A stretch of DNA of 8,420 nt from Actinomycetota bacterium (GTDB lineage Bacteria; Actinomycetota; Thermoleophilia; Solirubrobacterales; Solirubrobacteraceae): positions 1-8,420 of the forward strand of contig CAJCIJ010000212.1 of the NCBI GenBank assembly GCA_903970315.1, given 5' to 3'. The translations under genes and the position numbers were made by a program. The notes under the pieces were generated by a model. That model did no database searches. It was not told the DNA's origin and worked only from the letters and a program-made list of their open reading frames with translations. Shown here piece after piece: positions 1-6,519 of the stretch (position 1 is its first letter; the number at the start of each line of letters is the position of its first letter).

Positions 1-998
1 TCGCCGTCGAGCTCAAGCTGCCAGTAGTAGCGCGTGAACGTGACAGGTGCCACGAACCGCCCAACGTGTGGTGCCACCGCCTCGCCTTCGGCCATCCGTA
101 CGATCAGCTCGGGGTAGGTCTGGCCAGGCTGGGCGGCATACACGGGCGCTGGGAACGCGCCGCCAAAGCGGGTGTTGAAGTCGGTGATGGCGATTCCGAT
201 CTCGGGGTCGCGGAAGACCTGGATCGTCGCCGGCCCGGAGACCTGCAGCGCCTCCATGGCTGCGGCGCCGAGGTCGATGAGCTCTGAGTCGCGCACCACT
301 GTGCCCTTGACAGACTCGCCCCCGCGCGACTCGACCATGGTTCTGGGGATCGCATTCAGGCAGCGCCCTGTCAGATCACCGAGGCAGTCGATCGAAAACT
401 CATCTCCCCCCATGGCCCGCTGCAGCAGCACGGGCTCCCCGGCCGGGACCTTGACGTCGCCCCCAGCCTCAGCCGGACTCGCTGACTGCACGTACTCGAC
501 GAAGAATCGGGCCTCGCGGGCGTTGCGCGCAAAGTGGATGGAGCGCGCGCCGGATCCGCGTCGGGGCTTGACAACAGCCGGGTATACGAACGTGTCGTTG
601 TCATCGGTGGGCAGGATCGTCGGCGGGGACGGCAGGCCGGCGCGGCCGAACAGCAGATGAGCGTCGTACTTGTCAAAGGTCTGGCGCGCCACCTCCGGGG
701 ATGGCACGAAAGCGGGCAGCAGCCCGTCCGCACGCGCATGGGCGAGCACCTCGATGTCCAGGTCGGTCAGGGGGAGCACTGCGCCCACGCCGTGTTGCTC
801 GCAGATACTCGCCAGCGCTGGTACGTAGTGTGGGTCGTTCACCGTCGGCACGGCCACGCGGGCGTGTGCTGCGTACTGTGCGGGCGCAAGCGGATTCGGG
901 TCGGCGGCCACCGTGTGCGTGATGGCCGCAAAGCAGGCCACGATGTCGTAGCGCTTGCCCGTGCAGGTCAACAGCACCGCGGGTCGGTCACGGCTCAC
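1..998 (-). CDS. ATP-grasp ligase, carbamoyl-phosphate-synthase-like (3' end cut by window edge)
   Basis: This is an open frame of 332 codons with no stop, running off the left edge, so the C-terminus is missing. It starts at GTG 998-996, which overlaps the TGA of the sugar transferase gene (GTGA). The fold can be read in order. Residues 7-80 are a Rossmann-like pre-ATP-grasp domain (VLLTCTGKR near 8-16, LPLTDLD near 75-81). A cofactor lid follows, with KPRRGSG at 144-150. QRAMGGDEFSID at 193-204 supplies an acidic ATP/Mg-site residue. TDFNTRFGG at 272-280 gives the D-x-N metal ligands and a conserved arginine. This matches the CarB-like ATP-grasp proteins often found in polysaccharide clusters, which join a carboxylate to an amine or similar nucleophile through an acyl-phosphate. 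The substrate cannot be inferred. The visible part is probably almost the whole protein, since family members are commonly about 330-400 residues. It is last in the visible operon and probably translationally coupled. Family assignment is confident; the role is open. Confidence 0.85.
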   Translation of the reverse strand, partial: MSRDRPAVLLTCTGKRYDIVACFAAITHTVAADPNPLAPAQYAAHARVAVPTVNDPHYVPALASICEQHGVGAVLPLTDLDIEVLAHARADGLLPAFVPSPEVARQTFDKYDAHLLFGRAGLPSPPTILPTDDNDTFVYPAVVKPRRGSGARSIHFARNAREARFFVEYVQSASPAEAGGDVKVPAGEPVLLQRAMGGDEFSIDCLGDLTGRCLNAIPRTMVESRGGESVKGTVVRDSELIDLGAAAMEALQVSGPATIQVFRDPEIGIAITDFNTRFGGAFPAPVYAAQPGQTYPELIVRMAEGEAVAPHVGRFVAPVTFTRYYWQLELDG

Positions 999-1588
999 AG
1001 CTCGAGCTCCCAGCCGCCGCCGTCGCCCTTGTAGACCCCCGAGCCACCCGCCACCATCTTCACGGTCCGGAGAAGGATCTTCAGGTCCAGCGCCACCGAG
1101 CGGTGTTCGATGTAGTAGAGGTCCAGCTCGATCCGGTCCGACCAGGACAGGGCGGCGCGGCCGTTGACCTGAGCCCAGCCCGTGATCCCTGGCCTGATCG
1201 CCAGGCGCTGCCGTTGGCGGGGGGTGTACTGGGCGACCTGCACCTCGAGAGTCGGCCGCGGGCCGATGATGGACATCTCGCCACGCAGCACGTTGACGAG
1301 GTTGGGCAGCTCGTCCAGCGAGGTTCTGCGCAACAGCGCTCCAACGCGGGTGATGCGCCAGTCGCCGTCGTTGACCGCAAGGCCCGCGCCAAGGCTCTCG
1401 GCCCCGTGCACCATGGTGCGCAGCTTGAGCATCTGGAACGGCTGTCCGTCGCGACCGACGCGTCGTTGGCGGTAGATCACCGGCCCTCTGCTCTCCACTC
1501 TCACGGCAACGGCGGCAATGAGCAGCACGGGTGCGCTTGCGATCAGCAGGGCCGTCGATGCGACGACGTCGAACAGCCGGCGGATCAT
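995..1588 (-). CDS. Sugar transferase, monotopic phosphoglycosyl transferase (PglC/WcaJ C-terminal type)
   Basis: The protein has 197 residues, the usual size for a stand-alone small phosphoglycosyl transferase. The start at ATG 1588 overlaps the TGA of the upstream glycosyltransferase (ATGA). The frame stays open further upstream, but that part lies inside the neighbour. Residues about 9-30 form the hydrophobic re-entrant membrane helix with a kinking proline at 20. RVGRDGQPF (43-51) and KLRTM (55-59) are family motifs. RRTSLDELPN at 87-96 holds the Asp92-Glu93 catalytic dyad, and IIGPRP (107-112) and RPGITGWAQVNGR (132-144) complete the signature. The family moves a sugar-1-phosphate from a nucleotide diphosphate sugar to undecaprenyl phosphate at the cytoplasmic membrane face, through a covalent Asp intermediate. 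This would be the first membrane step of the repeat unit. All key residues are present, so it should be active. The donor sugar cannot be deduced. Confidence 0.95.
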   Translation of the reverse strand: MIRRLFDVVASTALLIASAPVLLIAAVAVRVESRGPVIYRQRRVGRDGQPFQMLKLRTMVHGAESLGAGLAVNDGDWRITRVGALLRRTSLDELPNLVNVLRGEMSIIGPRPTLEVQVAQYTPRQRQRLAIRPGITGWAQVNGRAALSWSDRIELDLYYIEHRSVALDLKILLRTVKMVAGGSGVYKGDGGGWELEL

Positions 1589-2757
1589 CGTGTGCCCTCC
1601 GCTGCCTGCCAGCCGGCGGTCGTGTGGCCGCTCAGCCAGTCCCACAGACCGGCGGCGATGGCGGTGACGCTCAGCACGTAATGGCGAGCAATCAGCAGCG
1701 GCCGCCAAGGCAGGACCCCTCCCAGCGCAGATGCCAAGAGCACGGCGCCCTGCAGCCACAGTGCGACAACGATCACCGGCCCTGCACCCTGGGCCACGAG
1801 CAGTCCACTGGCCACGAGAGCGATCACGTGCAGTGCGGGCGTCGCGTAACGAAGTACGCGGTGCGAGAGGATCATGAGCCCGTACGTCAGCCCGTATCCC
1901 CGCGGTGACAGCAGCCCGCCGCGGAGGATGATGGCCCAGGTGTGGGCCATCATGCGACGCTTGCGCGCGAACTCACCCTCGATCGACGGGACCATCTTCT
2001 CGGTGGCTACGGCCGACGGCACGTAGACGGCTCGCCAGCCGCGCTTGACCATCTTGAACGGGAATGACAGGTCGTGGCCCATCAACGGGTCGACCACCAG
2101 GTAGGCCTTGCGTCGCGTCGCGTAGATGGCCCCGTTGCCGGCCGTGATCGAGCCGACCCTTGACTCGAGGGCGCGGAGCCTGAGCTCATAACCCCAGTAC
2201 ACGTTCTCCTGCGAGGTCGCGCGCGCCGTGTCGGTCGCTTTTGTGAATCGGACCTGGCCGCACGCGTAGCCGACCTCAGGGTCGGCAAAGGCGTCGACCA
2301 GCGCCCGTAACGCGTAACGGTCCCACAGCGCGTTGGCGTCTGAAAAGGCCACAATCTTTCCGCGCGAGCGTTCCACGGCGGCGTCCTGGGCGCGTACCTT
2401 GCCGCCGCGGGGCAGCTCCAGCACCACGTCGGCGCCTGCGGCGCTCGCCGCCGCCGCGGTGTCATCGGTGCATCCGTCGCAGGCCACAATGACCTCGAGG
2501 GAGGCACGCGGGTAGGCGAGCTCCAGCGCGTTGGCGATCTTGTCCGCGATCACCGTCTGCTCGTTGTGGGCAGCCACGATGAGAGACACCGGCGGCCGCT
2601 CGCTTGCAGTGTCCTGGGAATCGGGCACGCCGGCGGGCGCGGACCGTTGCGGCCCAAGAAAAGCCACCACGATGCGCAGCGCGAGCGCATATCCCACCTG
2701 GGTCCAGACGATCAGCCCGGCTGACAGCCAGAAGAGCACATGCAGCACCGGTCTCAT
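1585..2757 (-). CDS. Membrane-anchored family 2 glycosyltransferase (cellulose-synthase-like)
   Basis: The protein has 390 residues. The start is ATG 2757, 13 bases after the GT4 stop. The frame is open upstream, but only over the GT4 gene, and there is no clear Shine-Dalgarno. A hydrophobic N-terminal segment (about 5-34) is followed by a GT-A catalytic domain. VSLIVAAHNE is at 57-66, CDGCTDDT at 93-100 and FSDANA at 138-143, where a D-x-N replaces the usual metal-binding DxD. GNGAIYA is at 207-213. GHDLSFPFK at 227-235 carries the likely base Asp229 in place of the commoner Glu-Asp pair. RKRRMMAHTW at 265-274 resembles the Q/R-x-x-R-W acceptor motif. Three C-terminal membrane segments follow (about 303-325, 327-349, 357-376). 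This layout matches CESA-like GT2 enzymes with an FSDANA motif. It probably adds a sugar to a lipid-linked intermediate at the inner membrane face. Donor and linkage are unknown, and processive synthesis is possible but not shown. Confidence 0.92.
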   Translation of the reverse strand: MRPVLHVLFWLSAGLIVWTQVGYALALRIVVAFLGPQRSAPAGVPDSQDTASERPPVSLIVAAHNEQTVIADKIANALELAYPRASLEVIVACDGCTDDTAAAASAAGADVVLELPRGGKVRAQDAAVERSRGKIVAFSDANALWDRYALRALVDAFADPEVGYACGQVRFTKATDTARATSQENVYWGYELRLRALESRVGSITAGNGAIYATRRKAYLVVDPLMGHDLSFPFKMVKRGWRAVYVPSAVATEKMVPSIEGEFARKRRMMAHTWAIILRGGLLSPRGYGLTYGLMILSHRVLRYATPALHVIALVASGLLVAQGAGPVIVVALWLQGAVLLASALGGVLPWRPLLIARHYVLSVTAIAAGLWDWLSGHTTAGWQAAEGTR

Positions 2758-2770
2758 ATGGAAATCGCGC

Positions 2771-3943
2771 TCACAGGGCCGGATTCTTGCTGACCAGGCT
2801 GTCGTACAGGGCGAGCGTCCTGGTGCCCACGTGCCCCCAGGCGTACGGACCGGCGGCCGCCTCGGCCGCGCGCCGCGCCATCGCCCCCAGACCGCGAGGG
2901 TCACCCAGAAGATCGGCGAGAGCGCCCGCGAGCGCGGCGCTGTCGCCGACCGGAACGGTGCGCGCCGCCCCCGTGGCGGCGATCTCCGGAAACGATCCAG
3001 CCTCGCTCAGCAGCAGCGGGACGCCGGCACCGATAGCTGTGAAGGCTGCGCCGGAGGCATCGATTTCGCGGTACGGCAGCACGACCAGCTCCGCTCGTCG
3101 CAGCAGCCACCGGAGCTCGTCGGCATCGACGTACTCGCAGAAGAAGCGCACGCTCGGCGGCGCATTGGCTACAAGCGCTGCGGTGTCCATACGCGGCATT
3201 CCCGCGATCCAGAGCTCTGCGGCGTTTCGCTCCTGCGGACCCAACTGTCGCCAGGCGTCCAGGAGCACGTCCAGGCCCTTGTACGGACGCAGTAGCCCGA
3301 AGAAGAGCACCACCGGCCCGTTGCTCTGGTCGAATGCCGCAGGCAGGCGCGCGGGTACGGCATCGGCTGCGGCCGGCAATCCCGACGACGAGCCGGCCGG
3401 CGTGAGCACTCCGTGCGGAATCACGTGCACCCGGCCGGGCGCGATGTCCAGCTCGGCGGTGAGGCGCCGCCTCCCGTACTCGCTGTGGACGACGATCGCG
3501 TCGAAGTGGTCATACAGTCGCCGCTGGGCGTCGACCTGTCCGCTGCGCGGTTCGCGCGGCAGGATGTCGTGGGCAGTGAGTATCAGCGGTCGGCCGGGGC
3601 GCCGCGCCGGCAGCAGGTGAACGTCAAGCTGCTGCACGGTCAGCCACTGAAAATGGACCACATCGGCGCCATCGGCGGCTCGCCTGTAGCGGAGCATGTC
3701 GGGCACGTGCTCGATGAGCTTGAGTACCTGTGCCCAAGGCGAGCGAGCGCGGTTCAGCGAGGCACTGTGCCCCAACCGGTAGAAGGTCTCGCGCCGCTCA
3801 TAGCCCTGTGGCGTAGGGACGCTGCTGTAGCTGAAGTGGCTCGTGTACAGGGTCACGTCGGCGCCTGCATCGGCCAGCGCGCGCGCCAGCGCGTCGTCGT
3901 ATGGGGGCGTGTAGGCGGATGGGTCAACGAGGTGCACGCGCAC
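2771..3943 (-). CDS. Family 4 glycosyltransferase (GT-B fold)
   Basis: I place the start at GTG 3943, giving 390 residues that begin VRVHLVDPSAYTPPYDD, a normal GT-B N-terminus. The frame is open for another 76 codons upstream, but that stretch is Arg/Pro-rich, unlike a glycosyltransferase, and lies opposite the divergent gene. VHFQW is at 96-100 and TAHDILPREP at 123-132. IPHGV at 175-179 is followed by LFFGLLRPYKGLDVLL at 213-228, the donor-domain motif of GT4 enzymes. LPYREIDASG is at 289-298 and GVPLLLSEAGSFPE at 307-320. The usual second Glu of the E-x7-E motif is not at its expected place, as is seen in a subgroup with the I-D-x-S-G sequence. There is no signal peptide or membrane helix, so the enzyme is cytoplasmic and probably binds the membrane peripherally. 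It should transfer a sugar from an activated donor to the growing lipid-linked unit; the sugar is unknown. It is first in the left-hand operon. Confidence 0.93.
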   Translation of the reverse strand: MRVHLVDPSAYTPPYDDALARALADAGADVTLYTSHFSYSSVPTPQGYERRETFYRLGHSASLNRARSPWAQVLKLIEHVPDMLRYRRAADGADVVHFQWLTVQQLDVHLLPARRPGRPLILTAHDILPREPRSGQVDAQRRLYDHFDAIVVHSEYGRRRLTAELDIAPGRVHVIPHGVLTPAGSSSGLPAAADAVPARLPAAFDQSNGPVVLFFGLLRPYKGLDVLLDAWRQLGPQERNAAELWIAGMPRMDTAALVANAPPSVRFFCEYVDADELRWLLRRAELVVLPYREIDASGAAFTAIGAGVPLLLSEAGSFPEIAATGAARTVPVGDSAALAGALADLLGDPRGLGAMARRAAEAAAGPYAWGHVGTRTLALYDSLVSKNPAL

Positions 3944-4002
3944 TGGCTGTGGACAATATGGGCGTGCAGGCCGATCTCCAAGCCACGGGCGCCCCGGCGC
4001 AG
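3944..4002. other. Divergent intergenic region between GT4 and plus-strand GT2
   Basis: These 59 bases between two head-to-head genes are the only intergenic space longer than 13 bases in the window. The region includes a short AT-rich patch (acaatat, 3953-3959) in an otherwise very GC-rich sequence. No purine-rich Shine-Dalgarno is visible in front of either start. If the plus-strand gene really begins at ATG 3958, the gap shrinks to 14 bases. Confidence 0.6.
3953..3981 (-). promoter_or_regulatory. Candidate promoter for the GT4 to ATP-grasp operon (likely leaderless)
   Basis: Reading leftwards, a TTGGAG box (3981-3976) is separated by 17 bases from TATTGT (3958-3953). The second box fits the TANNNT pattern of actinobacterial -10 elements, and the first keeps the TTG of a -35 element. 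Transcription would start near 3946-3943, at or within three bases of the GTG start of the GT4 gene, so the message would have little or no 5' leader. That fits the absence of a Shine-Dalgarno there. This is a pattern match in a short region only; no transcript data are available. Confidence 0.4.
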
Positions 4003-4989
4003 ATGAGCCAGGCGCCGACGCAGCGCGGGCGCGCAGGCGCTGTTGAGGTGAGCTACTGCGTGGTGAACACCGCCAAGCGCACCCTGCTCCAGCGCTGCCT
4101 GGACGCCATTGCCACCGAGCGAAACGGGGTGAGCTTCGCCACCGAGGTTCTCGTACTCGACAATGCCTCACGCGACGGGTCGGCGCCGATGGCCCGCGAT
4201 CATCCGGCCGTGGACGCAGTGATCGCCCTATCGCAGCGTCGTGGCAAGGCCTTCTGTGACTCGGAGTTGCTGCGCAACGCCTCCGGCCGCTACGCGCTCC
4301 TGCTCAATGAGGATTCCGAGCTTTCGCCTGGTGCAACTGAAGCGCTGTGGCACGCCCTGGAGGCGGATCCCCGTGCGGCGCTGGCGGGGGCCAGGCTGGT
4401 GCGTCCCGATGGCGCCCCGCAGGCATGTGCGTGGCGGTTTCCCACGCCGCTGACCGCCTTGGCCGCCACCGTTGGCCTGCACCGCCTGTTGGTGGTGCAG
4501 AGCACCGGCACCAGGACACGCGTCGTCGACTGGTGCCAGTCATCGGCGCTGCTTGTACGCCGCACAGCGGCCGTCCAGGTGGACTTCCTCGACGAGGACT
4601 TCTTTGTCTACTCCGACGAGGTGGACTTCGCAAAGCGCCTGCGCGACAGCGGCTGGCGCAGCCTCTACGTCCCGGAGGCGATGGCAGTACATCACGAGCA
4701 GCTGTCCACCGGGGATGCCGCAGGGCCGCGGATCGTGGAACTTTCGCGCAACCGCGACCTGTATATGCGAAAGCACCATTCTCGTCGCGCGGCGCTGGCG
4801 GTGCGCTGGCTGACGGCATGGAGCTACGCCGTGCGCGCGCTGGTCGCCACGGTGCTGCCCGGCCATTCAGCTCGCCGCTACTGGCTACACGTGCGGGCCA
4901 CGCTCGCACCGCAGCGCGGGTTCGGCATCCGCGAGCTTGCCGACCGCTACAACGAGAGCTTGGGCGCAGACCTGTCAGATGTCCTTTAG
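4003..4989 (+). CDS. Family 2 glycosyltransferase (WbbL/rhamnosyltransferase-like), only plus-strand gene
   Basis: From ATG 4003 the protein has 328 residues. Alternatives are ATG 3958 (15 residues longer, nearly touching the divergent gene) and GTG 4048 (15 shorter, starting right at the first strand). None has a Shine-Dalgarno. The GT-A domain shows VEVSYCVVNTAKR at 14-26, VLDNASRDGS at 51-60, and LLLNEDSEL at 99-107, where NED takes the place of the metal-binding DxD. DWCQSSALLVRR is at 176-187, and DEDFFVYSDEVDFAKRL at 197-213 carries the acidic catalytic residues. VPEAMAVHH is at 223-231. These are the marks of the WbbL/RfbF group, which often transfers rhamnose or a similar deoxysugar to a lipid-linked acceptor; the actual sugar is not determinable. 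A moderately hydrophobic stretch (about 262-285) may contact the membrane. The end overlaps the opposing flippase gene by 15 bases, leaving no room for a terminator between them. Confidence 0.9.
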   Translation: MSQAPTQRGRAGAVEVSYCVVNTAKRTLLQRCLDAIATERNGVSFATEVLVLDNASRDGSAPMARDHPAVDAVIALSQRRGKAFCDSELLRNASGRYALLLNEDSELSPGATEALWHALEADPRAALAGARLVRPDGAPQACAWRFPTPLTALAATVGLHRLLVVQSTGTRTRVVDWCQSSALLVRRTAAVQVDFLDEDFFVYSDEVDFAKRLRDSGWRSLYVPEAMAVHHEQLSTGDAAGPRIVELSRNRDLYMRKHHSRRAALAVRWLTAWSYAVRALVATVLPGHSARRYWLHVRATLAPQRGFGIRELADRYNESLGADLSDVL

Positions 4990-6516
4990 CGGGTCCTCGG
5001 CGAACTCCTCCACATCGCCACCCTGTGCGCGAAACGCCGCCACGCGCACGCGCGCGTCTGCAAGCAGGCCCCGGGCCTGGGCACGCTCGGACGCCGAGAA
5101 GAAGCGCAGAGCTGTCAGCACCGCCGGGATCCATGCCAGCCACAGCACTCGCAGAAGCAACCCCTCGGCCCCATGTGTCGGCAGCAGAAGCTCCCCCGAC
5201 ACCGACACGCCCGCCAGCACGGCTGTGAGGGTCGCAAGCCGTCCCCACTGGAACCTGACCGCAAAGACACGCCGCGAAAGCAGGTGCAGGATCACCAGCA
5301 TCACGACGTAGGCGCCGCAGAGCGCGATGCCTGCGCCGGCGATGCCAAGCCCAACGCCGGACCGGGGCACCAGCACAATAAGCAGCGCTACGTTGACGGC
5401 CAGTCCCGCCAATGCCGCGGGCAGGTTGAGGCCGGTGGCCCGTGCCCGACCCGTGATCACGATCATCACCTGATAAAGGCCGTACAGTGCCCACCCGAGG
5501 GCAAGCCATGGCAGAGCGCTGTGTGCGCCGAAGTACTCGTGCGCCGCCAGCAGACGGACCATCCACCGCCCCAGCAGCGCCACACCGGCGACGACCACTC
5601 CTGTGCCCAGGACGAAGTAGGTACCCACGAGCGAGTACAGTCGCGCCGCGTCGTCGTCGCGGTCGATCGAGTAGGCCAACGGCGGCCAGGCATACTGAAA
5701 GCCGCGCACGAACACGAAGACCACCGTGGCGAGTTGAAGCGCGATCGAGTAGTCGCCCGCCGCCGCGTGGCCATCGGAGCGGTAGAGGTAGAAGCGGTCG
5801 GCCACCTGAAGCGCGTACACGCTTGCGTCGGCGGGCACGGTGGGCAGGCCAAAGCGCAACATCGCCGCCAGATCTTCGCGGCGCACGCGCAGCGAGAAAC
5901 GCCGGCGCAGGGTCCACCAAAGGCCCAGGACCACGACCGCGGAGGCGCCGAAGTTACCGAGCAGAAGGCCACGTGCACCCTGACCGGCAAACACCACCAG
6001 TGCGATCGTCAGTGCGATCGTCAGTGCCACGTTGCTCCCCGAAGCTGCCACGTAGGTGCGTACCCGTTCGTCGACGCGCAGCTGTGCGTAGGCGACCTCG
6101 AGGTTGGTAAACGCCCACAACCCAAGCGCCGCGCAATCTATGAGCAGTGGGTCGCGGTGGTGGGCGCTCAACCCGAGCAGCACGCCCGAAAGCGGCGAAG
6201 CAAAGGCCACCGTCACCGCCGCCAGCGCCGTCGTCGTCCACGCCACTGCGGCCGTTGCGGTACGCGCGATCCGATCTCGGCGCGCCGCGTCGGTGTCTGT
6301 GAAGTAGAAGCGGATAAACGCCTCGCCCACCCCCACCCGCGCGAAGATGCTCGCCAGGATCACCGCGGTGAACAGCGACTGGTAGGCGCCGTAGCCACCT
6401 GGGGAGACGTGCCGCGTGTATAGCGGGAGCGTGAGTACAGCCAGTCCTTTGGCGACGATTTCGGCGGCCTGGTACGCCGCGCCGGTGCGCAGGAGTCGCT
6501 TGAGGTAGGCGAGCAC
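4975..6516 (-). CDS. wzx: Wzx-type polysaccharide flippase (MOP superfamily)
   Basis: The protein has 513 residues, at the usual size or slightly above, and starts at GTG 6516, three bases after the TAG of the polymerase gene. No Shine-Dalgarno is visible, so translation probably depends on the upstream gene. It begins with a short basic segment (KRLLR, 6-10) followed by AEIVAKGLAVLTLPLYTRH near 18-36, the typical first helix and LPLYTR motif of polysaccharide flippases. About 12 to 14 hydrophobic segments alternate with short Arg-rich loops up to residue about 471. A hydrophilic cytoplasmic tail follows (472-513, many Arg then acidic residues). LRFGLPTVPADAS at 220-232 marks the second half of the fold. 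The family moves undecaprenyl-diphosphate-linked repeat units across the cytoplasmic membrane. The glycosyltransferases and polymerase around it support this role. A 12-base tandem repeat lies in the helix at 162-178. Confidence 0.92.
   Translation of the reverse strand: MLAYLKRLLRTGAAYQAAEIVAKGLAVLTLPLYTRHVSPGGYGAYQSLFTAVILASIFARVGVGEAFIRFYFTDTDAARRDRIARTATAAVAWTTTALAAVTVAFASPLSGVLLGLSAHHRDPLLIDCAALGLWAFTNLEVAYAQLRVDERVRTYVAASGSNVALTIALTIALVVFAGQGARGLLLGNFGASAVVVLGLWWTLRRRFSLRVRREDLAAMLRFGLPTVPADASVYALQVADRFYLYRSDGHAAAGDYSIALQLATVVFVFVRGFQYAWPPLAYSIDRDDDAARLYSLVGTYFVLGTGVVVAGVALLGRWMVRLLAAHEYFGAHSALPWLALGWALYGLYQVMIVITGRARATGLNLPAALAGLAVNVALLIVLVPRSGVGLGIAGAGIALCGAYVVMLVILHLLSRRVFAVRFQWGRLATLTAVLAGVSVSGELLLPTHGAEGLLLRVLWLAWIPAVLTALRFFSASERAQARGLLADARVRVAAFRAQGGDVEEFAEDPLKDI
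5998..6027. repeat. 12-bp tandem repeat, 2.5 copies, inside the flippase gene
   Basis: The unit cagtgcgatcgt occurs twice in a row with no mismatch (5998-6009, 6010-6021) and is followed by a half copy (cagtgc, 6022-6027). It is in frame with the flippase and encodes a repeated Thr-Ile-Ala-Leu in a membrane helix (residues about 164-173). A change of one unit would add or remove four residues without a frameshift. Confidence 0.9.
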
Positions 6517-6519
6517 GAG

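Noticed and set aside
1589..1759. Upstream extension of the sugar transferase frame to 1759
   Set aside because: It lies wholly inside the GT2 gene and lacks family sequence. ATG 1588 gives a 197-residue protein of standard length with the ATGA overlap.
2604..3620. Plus-strand open frame of 338 codons opposite the GT2 and GT4 genes
   Set aside because: Its Arg/Ser/Ala-rich translation has no motif, while the minus strand encodes complete glycosyltransferase signatures over the same bases.
3944..4171. N-terminal extension of the GT4 gene (76 codons to 4171)
   Set aside because: The extension is Arg/Ser/Pro-rich, unlike GT-B N-termini, and lies antisense to the start of the GT2 gene. The GTG at 3943 gives the expected first beta strand.
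5065..5079. Near-perfect palindrome caggccccgggcctg as a possible terminator for the plus-strand GT2
   Set aside because: The arms are 7 bases with a one-base centre, too tight for a hairpin loop, and no T-run follows. It lies within the flippase coding region and is probably chance in GC-rich DNA.
4304..5920. Minus-strand open frame of 538 codons crossing the GT2/flippase junction
   Set aside because: It is Arg/Gly/Pro-rich low-complexity sequence without domains, spanning two well-supported genes. Long spurious frames are expected at this GC content.
5173..6423. Plus-strand open frame of 416 codons opposite the flippase gene
   Set aside because: Its translation is rich in His, Gln and Arg with no recognisable fold. 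It is the antisense shadow of a GC-rich membrane-protein gene whose own frame has clear helices and motifs.
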